Counted from the stretch's first letter, positions 23,932 to 32,913 are shown. The stretch is DNA of 34,617 nt from UMGS1781 sp045628105 (GCA_045628105.1 JAZQOX010000030.1:1-34617), one strand, 5' to 3'. Notes: generated by a model from the letters alone, not told the origin. Program-made: numbers and translations.

Positions 23932-24831
23932 TTATGCTAGACTCCTTTCCAATTGCATACACAAATTATCTATTATCATATCATAATTACAATTTTTCTT
24001 CAATCTAATCTTTGCATCTTCAATACTTTCAATACATTTTTCAAATTTTTCCGCTTTCATTGGTTCTTCTATTATCTTTTTATAAAAAATAGTGTTTATA
24101 AATTCCAAAACAAAATATACATCATCTTTATCGTTAAATATTTTTTCTTTAATTTTAAATATTTCAAGTTCATTTAAGTTTTCTATTCTGCTAAATATAG
24201 CAGAAATTTTGTTGAAAGACTCCTGTTTATCCCTAAGTAGTAATGCTTTTCCAATGCTTCCACCAAATGCATCAATAATGTCATTAGAAATCTCTATGTT
24301 ATTTTGTTTTAAGAGCCCAAATATTTCGCTGTTTGTAAGATTTCTAAATGGAATTTTAACACACCTTGATTTTATTGTATTCAAAAGTAAGTTTTCATTA
24401 CTTGTTATTAAAATTATTAAAATATATTCCGGTGGTTCCTCTAAAGTCTTTAATAAACTGTTTTGAGCCTCTCTTGTCATATTTTCACTATTGTTTATAA
24501 TATAAATCTTTTTGTTTCCTAATATAGGTTTTTTTAAAACATCATTAGTTAAATTTTTAATTTGCTCTGTTTTAATTGTATTTAATTCTTCATTAATAAC
24601 AAATATATCTGGATGATTTTTATTCTCGAAACTTTCACATGCCTTACAATTATCACATGGTTTTGTGTTTTCATTCATACATAAAATTGATTTTGCAAAC
24701 TCTCTTGCAAATAGAAATTTTCCAATTCCATCTGTTCCAGAAAAAATATAACTATGTGAAACACTGTTGTTTTTTATAAGATTTTCTAATGTTTTTTTAT
24801 TTTCATCATTCCCAATTATATTATTAAACAT
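23932..24831 (-). CDS. holB: DNA polymerase III delta-prime subunit
   Basis: A 299-residue AAA+ clamp-loader subunit. The P-loop region reads SGTDGIGKFLFA (31-42): the Lys is kept but the following Thr is Phe, consistent with a subunit that does not hydrolyse ATP. A zinc module has Cys51, Cys59, Cys62 and Cys65. The central NSLLKTLEEPPEY and the sensor region IKSRCVKIPF are typical of delta-prime, which works with tau/gamma and delta to load the sliding clamp. It is packed between lepB (4 bases) and ricT (1 base) in the same operon. Confidence 0.9.
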   Translation of the reverse strand: MFNNIIGNDENKKTLENLIKNNSVSHSYIFSGTDGIGKFLFAREFAKSILCMNENTKPCDNCKACESFENKNHPDIFVINEELNTIKTEQIKNLTNDVLKKPILGNKKIYIINNSENMTREAQNSLLKTLEEPPEYILIILITSNENLLLNTIKSRCVKIPFRNLTNSEIFGLLKQNNIEISNDIIDAFGGSIGKALLLRDKQESFNKISAIFSRIENLNELEIFKIKEKIFNDKDDVYFVLEFINTIFYKKIIEEPMKAEKFEKCIESIEDAKIRLKKNCNYDMIIDNLCMQLERSLA

Positions 24832-24834
24832 ACC

Positions 24835-25467
24835 TTACTCGATCTTTCCAAATTGATTTAAAGGCCAGAATCTTAATGCAACCTTACTTTCAATTTTTTC
24901 TACAGGAATACATCCGAAATCTCTGCAATCTGTACTATGTTCTCTGTTATCGCCCATTGCAAAAACATATCCCTCCGGTACAGTGATATCATGAAAAGTT
25001 TTTCCATCAGTTGAAGTGCCCTCTGGTATATAGTTTTCTACAAGTTCTTCTCCATTTCTGTAAACTTTTCCATTTTCAATTTTAATGTGATCTCCTGCAA
25101 CACCAATTATTCTCTTTATATAACTTGTTTTAGATGTTTCTAAAACATAGTATACAAATTTTTTAGCAATACCTTTTGGTTCATAATTATATATCGCAAC
25201 TGGATTATTAAAGTCTATTTCAACAAGTGAAGGATATATTTTGCTTGGTGCTTCAAATGTTATTATATCACCACGTTTATATTCTCCACTAACAGTTCTT
25301 GTCCATCTGTTTAACCAAAGTCTTTGTCCTTCAACTAGTGTATTGTTCATTGAAGTCTGTTTAACAACTGTTGGTGCACCTATAAAATATTTTACTCCTA
25401 ATGCTATAATAAATGCAATAATAACGCAATATCCCCATTCTAGCATATTCTTAATTTTTGGATCCAT
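24835..25467 (-). CDS. lepB: Signal peptidase I
   Basis: A 210-residue type I signal peptidase with one N-terminal membrane anchor (residues 11-30). The catalytic serine is Ser39 in QTSMNNTL and the general base is Lys118 in SYIKRIIGVAGD; the C-terminal box AMGDNREHSTDCRDFG is present. It cleaves signal peptides on the outer face of the membrane. I place the start at the ATG at 25467, with AAGAAGG upstream; a longer frame upstream overlaps walK and has no ribosome site. It follows walK by 16 bases in one operon. Confidence 0.95.
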   Translation of the reverse strand: MDPKIKNMLEWGYCVIIAFIIALGVKYFIGAPTVVKQTSMNNTLVEGQRLWLNRWTRTVSGEYKRGDIITFEAPSKIYPSLVEIDFNNPVAIYNYEPKGIAKKFVYYVLETSKTSYIKRIIGVAGDHIKIENGKVYRNGEELVENYIPEGTSTDGKTFHDITVPEGYVFAMGDNREHSTDCRDFGCIPVEKIESKVALRFWPLNQFGKIE

Positions 25468-25483
25468 TTTTATACCTTCTTTC

Positions 25484-26903
25484 TTATGTTTCTGCTCTTG
25501 CAACAGTAGGAATTGTAATAACAACTTCCGTACCTTTTCCTACTTCGCTTTTAATATCAATTCTTCCATTATTTTTATCTAGTACTTCTTTTGCAATTGA
25601 TAAACCGTAAACCAGTTCCTCCCATTTTTCTTGTTCTTGCTTTATCAACCCTATAAAATCTTTCAAAAATTCTTTCTAAATCTTTTTCTGGAATACCTAT
25701 ACCATTATCAATAATTTTAATATATGCATCATTGTATAAGAACCCCACATAAATTTTAATTGTTCCTTCTTCATCTGTATATTTTATACTATTTGATAAA
25801 ATATTTAAAACAACTCTTTCAATTCCGTCTTTATCCGCATATACATTTGGCACATTTGATGTAACAAAGCATTCTATTTTTTGTTTTTTCTTATCAGCCT
25901 CAATTTGTAAATTTTCTTGACATGATTTTACCAAATCTCCTAAATTAAATTCAACCTTTTCCCAATGACTTGTTGCATTATCGTATTTTGATAATGTTAA
26001 TAAATCATTAACAAGTTTTGTCATTCTAACTGCCTCTGAGCTTATAACCTTTAAAAACTTTTCTTGCATTTCTGGATCATATTCTGATGTTGAAAGTGTC
26101 TCAGAATAGCCAAGTATTGATGTAAGTGGTGTTTTTAATTCGTGTGATACATCAGCAATGAATTCTTTTCTCATGTTGTCAAGTTTAACATGTTCCGTAA
26201 TATCTTGAATTAAAGCAATAACACCTGATGGTCTTTCAAGTTCATCCTTGAATGGAGCAAAAAATATATTTAAAAATCTATCTTGAACATTAACCTTGTG
26301 TTGTTCAGAAGATGCCCAATTTTCTAAATAAACAATCTTCTCAAGATTGATATCTTTATCTATATTTCTAAATATTTCTTCAAATTTATTTTTTGTATCT
26401 TTTATAGCTAATAGCTTAATTGCAGCAGAATTTATATGTATAATTTTGCCATCTAAGTCGAATGCTATTATTCCATCATTTAAATGTTGCAAAATTGTTT
26501 CTATTTGATTCTTTTGTCTCGTTACTTCGTTTAAATTCTTTTTTAATCCATTGGTCATAGCCTCAAATGCATTAATTAAGCTATCAATTTCTGTATTTCT
26601 TTTAGATGTTTCAAATTGTATTGTTTGACTATTATCATCACTTTCTGTTATTTTTTCCGCACTCTTGATTAGCTTGTATATTGGTCTTGCAATAATTTTT
26701 TCAGTAAACCAAATAATAACAGCTGAAATTATTATAAAAGAAATGGCAATTATAATTATCACCATAACATTTTCTTTAATAACTTCCTCTTGTAAGTTCG
26801 CATTTTCAAGTTGTTTAATTGAATATATTCCATACGTAGAGAACATTATAATTGCTAATATCATAATAATAAGTATTATTTTAACATGTATACTTTTTAA
26901 CAT
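25484..26903 (-). CDS. walK: WalK-like sensor histidine kinase, interrupted by one extra base
   Basis: A two-helix membrane histidine kinase with only a short outer loop (about 20 residues), then HAMP (about 65-118), PAS (about 131-240), HisKA with His254 in DVSHELKTPLTS, and an ATPase domain. The first frame ends at 25575 after GGTGL, with RFINCKRSTR. Skipping the C at 25607 restores the expected GGTGLGLSIAKEVLDKNNGRI and the end of the ATP-binding domain, for a total of 472 residues. Without this the G2 box is lost and the kinase should be dead, which is implausible beside an intact regulator. The interrupting codon is CGG, as in miaB. The outer loop is shorter than in Bacillus WalK, so the symbol is by context with walR. 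Confidence 0.85.
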
Positions 26904-26926
26904 ACCATTTAAAAGGTCCTTTCAAT

Positions 26927-27673
26927 TTAAGATTCAGATTTCTCGGTTTTTATATAATATCCTATTCCTCTTTTGGTTGCTAAGATTTTTGGTGTTGATG
27001 TATCCTGTTCAATTTTTCCTCTTATACGTCTAACAGTAACATCTACTGTTCTAATATCGCCATAATATTCATATCCCCATACCGTTTCAAGAAGTTTTTC
27101 TCTTGTTACTACTTGTCCATTCTGCATAGCAAGGTATTTTAAAACTTCAAACTCTCTTAAAGTTAAATCTATAACTTTTCCATCTACTTTTGCCTCTATT
27201 TTATCTAAATCTAAAATTAAGTCTCCAATTTCTATTATTTTACTTGCTAATGGTGTTACATTTTCCTGTACTACAGCCTGTTCCTTGATTTCATATTTTC
27301 TTAAATTTGCTTTTATTCTTGCCATTAGTTCACGAACACTGAAAGGTTTTGTAACATAGTCATCTGCACCTAATTCCAATCCTAATATTTTATCAATTTC
27401 CTCATCCTTTGCTGTTAACATTAATATTGGAATATTAAATTTGCTTCTGATTTTTTTGCAAACTGTTAATCCATCCATTTTAGGTAACATTATATCTAAT
27501 AAAACTAAATCTGGTCTATTTTTAAATACCATATCAACAGCTGTAAGACCGTCATTTGCCTCTAATGTATTATATCCTTCTTTTTTTAAATTGTATACTA
27601 AAATATCAACAATAGGTTGTTCATCGTCAACAATTAGTATTGTTTTTTGGTTACCTTCTTTAACATTTTCCAT
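26927..27673 (-). CDS. walR: OmpR/PhoB-family response regulator, WalR-like
   Basis: A 248-residue regulator. The receiver domain has the acidic pair DD (16-17), phospho-acceptor Asp60 in LVLLDIMLPKMDG, and the Lys in DDYVTKPFS. The winged-helix domain has LTLREFEVLKYLAMQNGQVVTREKLLETVWGYEYYGDIRTVDVTVRRIRGKIE, the WalR-like recognition region. It probably controls cell-wall metabolism genes with the kinase 23 bases downstream. I use the ATG at 27673 behind GAAAGGGG; an in-frame TTG further up is unsupported. Confidence 0.92.
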   Translation of the reverse strand: MENVKEGNQKTILIVDDEQPIVDILVYNLKKEGYNTLEANDGLTAVDMVFKNRPDLVLLDIMLPKMDGLTVCKKIRSKFNIPILMLTAKDEEIDKILGLELGADDYVTKPFSVRELMARIKANLRKYEIKEQAVVQENVTPLASKIIEIGDLILDLDKIEAKVDGKVIDLTLREFEVLKYLAMQNGQVVTREKLLETVWGYEYYGDIRTVDVTVRRIRGKIEQDTSTPKILATKRGIGYYIKTEKSES

Positions 27674-27841
27674 AAAGTTTACCCCTTTCAAAAAAGCATG
27701 ATAAAATATTTATTATTATAGTCTAAAATTGCATTTTTACTCTTCTTTTATATCATATCTACTCGATTAATACCATATTTTCTATCAATTTTATTTTAAT
27801 TTTTGTTAATATTCCAATTTAACCATAAGTCTAAAAAAATA

Positions 27842-27870
27842 TTGCAAAATTTGCCATTTTATAGTAAAAT
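27842..27870 (+). promoter_or_regulatory. Promoter of serS
   Basis: TTGCAA (27842-27847), a 17-base spacer and TAAAAT (27865-27870). The leader of about 25 bases has AAAGGAG. I see no T-box in the upstream 200 bases, so serS, unlike asnS, is not controlled that way. Confidence 0.65.
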
Positions 27871-27900
27871 ACTTAATTAGTGAAAGGAGTTTGAGATTTA

Positions 27901-29187
27901 ATGATTGATATTAAATTAATTAGAGAAAATCCTGATATGGTTAAAGAAAATATTAAGAAGAAATTTCAAGACCATAAATTGGAATTAGTTGATAAGGTTT
28001 TAGAATTAGATGCAAAAAACCGTGAAATTAAGCTTAAAGGAGATGAATTGCGCTCTAATAGAAATTCGTTAAGTACACAAATTGGCGGTTTAATGAAAGC
28101 TGGAAATCGTGAAGAAGCTGAAAAAATAAAAGCTCAAGTTAGTAAAATTAACGAAGAATTGGTTAATAATGAGAAATTAGAGGAAGAATTATCTTCAGAA
28201 ATTAAAAACATAATGATGAAAATTCCAAATATTATAGATCCTTCTGTTCCTATTGGAAAAGACGATTCAGAAAATGTTGAAGTTCAAAAATATGGTGAAC
28301 CTGTTGTTCCATCATATGAAATTCCATACCATACAGAAATTATGGAAAAACTTTCTGGTATAGATTTAGACTCAGCTCGTAGGGTTGCAGGAAATGGTTT
28401 TTATTACCTAATTGGTGATATTGCACGCCTACACTCTGCTGTTATTAGTTATGCAAGAGACTTTATGATCAATAAAGGTTTTACATATTGTATTCCACCA
28501 TTTATGATTAGAAGTGATGTTGTAACTGGTGTTATGAGCTTCGAAGAAATGGATGCTATGATGTATAAAATCGAAGGTGAAGATTTGTATTTGATTGGTA
28601 CTAGTGAACATTCTATGATTGGAAAATTTAAAGATCAGATTTTACAAAAACAAAATCTTCCATACACAATGACATCTTATTCTGCATGTTTTAGAAAAGA
28701 AAAAGGTGCTCATGGTATTGAAGAACGTGGAGTTTATAGAATACATCAATTTGAAAAACAAGAAATGATAGTTGTTTGTGAACCTGAAGAAAGCTATGAT
28801 TGGTATAACAAAATGTGGAGCTATACTGTTGAATTATTTAGAAGTTTAGATATTCCTGTTCGTACACTTGAATGTTGTTCTGGTGATTTAGCAGATTTAA
28901 AAGCAAAATCATGTGATGTTGAAGCATGGTCTCCTCGTCAAAAGAAATACTTTGAAGTTGGTAGTTGTTCAAATTTAACAGATGCTCAAAGTAGACGTTT
29001 AGGAATTCGTATTAAAGGTGAAAAAGGAAACTACTATGCACATACATTAAACAATACTGTAATTGCTCCTCCTCGTATGCTTATAGCATTCCTTGAAAAC
29101 AACTATAATGAAGATGGAAGTATCAATATTCCAGAAGTTTTAAGACCATATATGGGTGGAAAAGAAAAGCTAACACCTACTAAATAA
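27901..29187 (+). CDS. serS: Seryl-tRNA synthetase
   Basis: A 428-residue class II synthetase. Residues 1-105 form the coiled-coil arm that grips the long variable arm of tRNA-Ser. Motif 2 reads CFRKEKGAHGIEERGVYRIHQF, the serine-binding region includes GTSEHS, and the C-terminal motif 3 reads TLNNTVIAPPRMLIAFLEN, with the end IPEVLRPYMGG. Motif 2 and 3 differ from the most common bacterial wording (RSEAGS and LNGSxLAVGRT), so it belongs to a divergent branch, but the catalytic arginines are present. It is divergent from walR and is followed by a hairpin terminator and engB. Confidence 0.95.
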   Translation: MIDIKLIRENPDMVKENIKKKFQDHKLELVDKVLELDAKNREIKLKGDELRSNRNSLSTQIGGLMKAGNREEAEKIKAQVSKINEELVNNEKLEEELSSEIKNIMMKIPNIIDPSVPIGKDDSENVEVQKYGEPVVPSYEIPYHTEIMEKLSGIDLDSARRVAGNGFYYLIGDIARLHSAVISYARDFMINKGFTYCIPPFMIRSDVVTGVMSFEEMDAMMYKIEGEDLYLIGTSEHSMIGKFKDQILQKQNLPYTMTSYSACFRKEKGAHGIEERGVYRIHQFEKQEMIVVCEPEESYDWYNKMWSYTVELFRSLDIPVRTLECCSGDLADLKAKSCDVEAWSPRQKKYFEVGSCSNLTDAQSRRLGIRIKGEKGNYYAHTLNNTVIAPPRMLIAFLENNYNEDGSINIPEVLRPYMGGKEKLTPTK

Positions 29188-29205
29188 AATAATTAATTTT
29201 TAATT

Positions 29206-29248
29206 AACAAAAAACACCAAAATTTCACGTCGCTTTTGGCGTTTTTTT
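29206..29248 (+). terminator. Terminator of serS
   Basis: AACACCAAAA pairs with TTTTGGCGTT (one mismatch) across a 10-base loop, ending in a run of seven Ts. Confidence 0.8.
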
Positions 29249-29270
29249 GTTAATTTTCGAGGTGATAAAT

Positions 29271-29852
29271 ATGATAATTAAAAATCCAAAATTTGAAATA
29301 TCAGCTGTTGGAGAAAAACAATACCCAAGCAATAATTTACCAGAAATTGTTTTAGTTGGTAAATCTAATGTTGGTAAATCTAGTTTTGTTAATACAATGC
29401 TTAATAAAAAATCTTTAGCTAGAACTAGTAGTGAACCAGGTAAAACAAGGCAGATTAACTTTTACAATGTTGATGACAATTTCTATTTTGTTGATTTGCC
29501 TGGATATGGCTTTAGTAAAATGTCTAAAGAAGAACAAGTTAAAGTTGGAGAATTTATTGAAAACTACTTAGAGAATAGAAATCAAATTGCCTTAATAATA
29601 TTTTTAATAGATATTCGTCACTCTCCTACTGAAAATGATCTTATGATGTATAATTATATAATTAATACTGGTTTTCCTTGTTTAGTTTTAGCAAATAAAG
29701 CAGATAAGCTTGCACCAACAAAAGTAGATTCAGCTGTACAAGAACTTCAAAACGAATTAAATCCATTAAAAGATTTAATCTTTCTTCCATTTTCATCTGA
29801 AAAAAGGAATTACACAGAAAATGTATGGAAAGAAATAGAAAAGAAAATATAG
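29271..29852 (+). CDS. engB: Ribosome biogenesis GTPase EngB (YsxC)
   Basis: A 193-residue TrmE-Era-class GTPase required for late 50S assembly. G1 is GKSNVGKS (30-37), G2 the conserved SxPGKTRQINFY region, G3 DLPGYGF, and G4 NKADK. The ATG at 29271 has GAGGTGAT at ideal spacing; a longer in-frame extension begins inside the serS terminator and is rejected. It converges on fbp and shares a bidirectional hairpin. Confidence 0.95.
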   Translation: MIIKNPKFEISAVGEKQYPSNNLPEIVLVGKSNVGKSSFVNTMLNKKSLARTSSEPGKTRQINFYNVDDNFYFVDLPGYGFSKMSKEEQVKVGEFIENYLENRNQIALIIFLIDIRHSPTENDLMMYNYIINTGFPCLVLANKADKLAPTKVDSAVQELQNELNPLKDLIFLPFSSEKRNYTENVWKEIEKKI

Positions 29853-29885
29853 AAAAACTCCTAAAATCTAGGAGTTTTCTTTTTA
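29852..29885 (+). terminator. Terminator between engB and fbp
   Basis: AAAACTCCTA pairs perfectly with TAGGAGTTTT across a 5-base loop, followed by CTTTTTA. The A-run on the left lets it serve fbp as well. Confidence 0.85.
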
Positions 29886-31844
29886 TATTACTTCTTTTAT
29901 TCTTCCTGACCTATATTCTTCTAGTAACACTTTTAGTGCATCTATATCTCTTTGTATGCTTTTTCCTATATCTGTATCTGCAACACTTATTCTTTCTGTT
30001 AGCTTTGCGTTAACCATTATATCGTACTTAATATCTTGTTCGTCCCTTATTGCTTTCATTCTAGAGTCGAATGGTTCATTTGCTGCAAGAATCAATCCAT
30101 AAGAATTATATGTAAGTGTATACCCTGCCCTTCCAGTTTCTTTTCTATAACTTTTTGCAAAACCACCATCAATTGCAAGTAGTTTTCCATTTGCTCTTAT
30201 TGGGCTTTCTCCGTCCTTTTCTTTTACTGGAATATGTCCATTAATAATATGTGATTTCTTTTCATCAAGGCCAAATTCTTCAAATACTTTATTGCAAACT
30301 TTTTCATCTTGAATTAAATCATAATAAGGATTTTTTACTTCTTCTTTAGCTTTTTCATCTTTCAGAAAATATCTCTCAAATGTTGCTGCTTTACTTTTTC
30401 CAAATACAGGTGAAAATTCTCCGCACCATAAATACCACATTATGTCATGTGTTTTATTGTCTTTTGTGTATTGTTCTCTTTCCATATAAGCTTTACTAAT
30501 TAATTCTTCTACATAATCTAGATACTTCTTTCCTGATAGTTCTTCACCAAATATATCAATTTTAGAAAATTCACCATTTTGATCCATTGGTATACAACCA
30601 TGAAATAATAAGTTTGAGTTAAATAATTTGTACAAACTACCTTTTGTGTATAAGAAGTTTATATGTTTTTGTAATGTTTCACTATTTTTAAATGATTCTC
30701 TTAATCTTTTAATTATCTCCCTTTCTTCGCTTGTTAAATCATATGGATTTTTTGGATCTATTGTAGGAAATTCTTTATCATTTAATTCGTATTTCTTACC
30801 CTCTATATTAATAGTTCCTTTTTTATAATCAATGTTATTTAAAATCAATCTATCATTCATTTTATATTCTGGATGTCTATTAATTATTTTTCCTTCAAGT
30901 TTAAATTGAATTATTGATATTGCTTTATGCATTTTTGAAATAGCTTCTTCATCGCTTTGTAGATATCTTTTATATTCATATACTTTTGGTCTAAAGTTGC
31001 TGCAAGAATCGTTTTTATATGTCTCTAATGCAAATGTCGCAAGAGGTCTAATATTAATTCCATATCCTTCTTCTAATGTATCTGTATTATCATATCTGCA
31101 GCAAATTCTAACAACATTAGCAATGCATGCCTCATTGCCCCATGCGGCTCCCATCCATAAAACATCATGGTTACCCCATTGTATATCTAAACTGTGAAAA
31201 TTCATTAAAGTATTTAACACTTTTTTTGCATCTGGTCCCCTATCAAAAATATCTCCAACAACATGTAAGTGGTCAATTGCCATTCTTTTAATTAAATCAG
31301 ACATAGCAATAATAAACTCGTCAGCTCTATCAAGCTCAATTATAGAATTAACAATTTGTCTATAATAATCTTTTCTGTCTATCCCATCACTTTGTGAATG
31401 TAGCATTTCATCAATTATATAATCAAAGCCCTTTGGCATTGCCTTTCTAACCTTTGATCTAGTATACTTTGAACTAACCTCAATAGCAACCATTGTAAGT
31501 CTATATAATGTTATGGCATACCATTCTTTCAAATCTTCAACTTCAGATTTTACAATTTTAAGTTTTTCTTCAGGATAATAAATTAAAGTTGCTAAGGCTC
31601 TTCTATCTTTTTCTGGAATTCTGTTAGAAAAAATCTCTTCAATTTTACTCTTAATTATTCCAGAACCATTATTTAAAATATGAGAAAAAGAGCCATATTC
31701 TCCATGAATATCGCTTAAAAACAACTCCGTACCCTTTGGTAAATTAAGAATAGCCTGTAAATTAATAATTTCCTCAGAAACCTTCTCAATATTAGGATAT
31801 AACTTACTCAAAACCTTCAAAGACTCCTCTTTACTAATTTCCAT
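29883..31844 (-). CDS. fbp: Fructose-1,6-bisphosphatase class III
   Basis: A 653-residue Bacillota-type FBPase, which dephosphorylates fructose-1,6-bisphosphate in gluconeogenesis. It has the calcineurin-like metal sites: FLSDIHGEYG (Asp45, His47), GDIFDRGPDA, WGNHDVLWMG and, far downstream, NGHIPVKEKDGE. Length matches the family (about 640-670). The ATG at 31844 is preceded by AAAGGAG. Its promoter abuts a 142-bp inverted-repeat element. It stands alone and shares a terminator with engB. Confidence 0.95.
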   Translation of the reverse strand: MEISKEESLKVLSKLYPNIEKVSEEIINLQAILNLPKGTELFLSDIHGEYGSFSHILNNGSGIIKSKIEEIFSNRIPEKDRRALATLIYYPEEKLKIVKSEVEDLKEWYAITLYRLTMVAIEVSSKYTRSKVRKAMPKGFDYIIDEMLHSQSDGIDRKDYYRQIVNSIIELDRADEFIIAMSDLIKRMAIDHLHVVGDIFDRGPDAKKVLNTLMNFHSLDIQWGNHDVLWMGAAWGNEACIANVVRICCRYDNTDTLEEGYGINIRPLATFALETYKNDSCSNFRPKVYEYKRYLQSDEEAISKMHKAISIIQFKLEGKIINRHPEYKMNDRLILNNIDYKKGTINIEGKKYELNDKEFPTIDPKNPYDLTSEEREIIKRLRESFKNSETLQKHINFLYTKGSLYKLFNSNLLFHGCIPMDQNGEFSKIDIFGEELSGKKYLDYVEELISKAYMEREQYTKDNKTHDIMWYLWCGEFSPVFGKSKAATFERYFLKDEKAKEEVKNPYYDLIQDEKVCNKVFEEFGLDEKKSHIINGHIPVKEKDGESPIRANGKLLAIDGGFAKSYRKETGRAGYTLTYNSYGLILAANEPFDSRMKAIRDEQDIKYDIMVNAKLTERISVADTDIGKSIQRDIDALKVLLEEYRSGRIKEVI

Positions 31845-31882
31845 ATAAAAACTCCTTTAAAATTTATTAAACATCCTCTTTA

Positions 31883-31911
31883 ATTATACTATTATTTAAC
31901 AACTAATGCAA
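31883..31911 (-). promoter_or_regulatory. Promoter of fbp
   Basis: On the minus strand TTGCAT (31911-31906), a 17-base spacer and TATAAT (31888-31883). The palindromic element begins 3 bases upstream of the -35 box. Confidence 0.7.
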
Positions 31912-31913
31912 TT

Positions 31914-32055
31914 TTTCCCAATTGGGGACGTATTTAAATTGAGAAAAAAATCACAATTAGGGACATGTTTGTAAATTTTAAAACTCCATGAACAGCAATA
32001 GCATAAATAATTATCCCGGATTTATTCCAATTTAAATACGTCCCCAATTGGGAAA
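31914..32055. repeat. 142-bp inverted-repeat element (MITE-like)
   Basis: Perfect 28-bp terminal inverted repeats (31914-31941 and 32028-32055), each containing the core CCCAATTGGGGACGTA, flank 86 bases without a coding frame. The interior has a degenerate relative of the arm (ACAATTAGGGACATG at about 31954). The symmetry and lack of coding suggest a non-autonomous mobile or REP-like element. Confidence 0.75.
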
Positions 32056-32059
32056 TTAA

Positions 32060-32088
32060 GAATGGACCTGCTATTAGCAAGTCCATTC
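32060..32088 (-). terminator. Hairpin after the GC-rich orphan gene
   Basis: GAATGGAC and TGCT pair with AGCA and GTCCATTC around a 3-base loop; the single odd position becomes U-G on the minus strand. The tail TTAATTT is only moderately T-rich. Confidence 0.65.
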
Positions 32089-32120
32089 CCCTTGGAATTT
32101 TTTTCAGTGGGCAGTGCTAC

Positions 32121-32855
32121 TTAGGAAAGCACAAGCCAACCCACACAATTGATGAAATCGATATCTACATAGTAGTCATCGCAATAGTCAAGGGCAGCCA
32201 ACGGATAATCATCACCAACGCCATGGCAATCGCCTCCAGCAACCCAGAAGCCACTGGCTTTTTGGTTTGCGCAGGAAAGAATCTTACGTGTATTCCCAAG
32301 GTCACAAACTCCACAAACTGGTCTGCTCCCAGTTTTCTCGAAGTCACTCTGTGCACTTTTAGAGTTTAAATAGTGGCCTAACTCTTTTGAGTCAATGACA
32401 ACAGCCCTCAATGCCTTGTTAATTTTCCAGCCTTTCTTCACAAGCTGGTTAATTAGCCAGACAAGAAAGGCATAGTATTGGTATTCAGAGCCAACGCTCC
32501 AGTGTTTGCCATCCACAGTCGGCATCTCTTTAGATTTCTTTTGCCAGTATTTGAAAGAATGACCAATTGCGGTTTTTTTCTGCGCTTTGAAAACTACCAC
32601 CCATTCATCTTCCAAATACGGATCATAGATAGGTTTCCAGAATTTACCGAACTTACCGATTGCCTCCTTGACTTCCCTTATCGCTTCGATAAAAGATCTG
32701 AGATCTTCATCTTCTGCATCGTACTCAAGTACGTTTGCAAAGAATCCATCAGAAGTAGGATCGATCTCCACGAGCCTTGTATCAGTCAGGGAAACGATGT
32801 ACCCTGTGGAACCTATTCCAAGGTTCCGTTTTCCAAATTGACCGAATCCGATCAT
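32121..32855 (-). CDS. Orphan protein with GC-rich coding sequence
   Basis: A 244-residue soluble-looking protein, MIGFGQFGKR to CVGWLVLS, with no signal peptide. It has a Gly-rich N-terminus, a Trp/Tyr/Lys-rich middle (FWKPIYDPYLEDEW, FKYWQKK) and a Cys-rich C-terminal third (CGVC, SCANQ, GDCHG, DYCDD) that could bind a metal. I do not recognise the family. G+C is near half in the coding part while promoter and ribosome site (AAGGAGG) are AT-rich and native-looking. It uses CGG at codon 10, a codon not seen intact in the host-like genes. It sits between a 142-bp palindromic element and a hairpin repeat, so acquisition by transfer is likely. Confidence 0.75.
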   Translation of the reverse strand: MIGFGQFGKRNLGIGSTGYIVSLTDTRLVEIDPTSDGFFANVLEYDAEDEDLRSFIEAIREVKEAIGKFGKFWKPIYDPYLEDEWVVVFKAQKKTAIGHSFKYWQKKSKEMPTVDGKHWSVGSEYQYYAFLVWLINQLVKKGWKINKALRAVVIDSKELGHYLNSKSAQSDFEKTGSRPVCGVCDLGNTRKILSCANQKASGFWVAGGDCHGVGDDYPLAALDYCDDYYVDIDFINCVGWLVLS

Positions 32856-32913
32856 AAGTTTTTTTCCTCCTTGTGTTTTTTAAACGGTTTTTTGCAAAAA
32901 AATTGCTAAATAA

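Noticed and set aside
25484..25666. A separate 60-codon gene between lepB and walK
   Set aside because: Residues from GLSIAK on are the missing end of the WalK ATPase domain; the upstream part is the out-of-frame reading of WalK.
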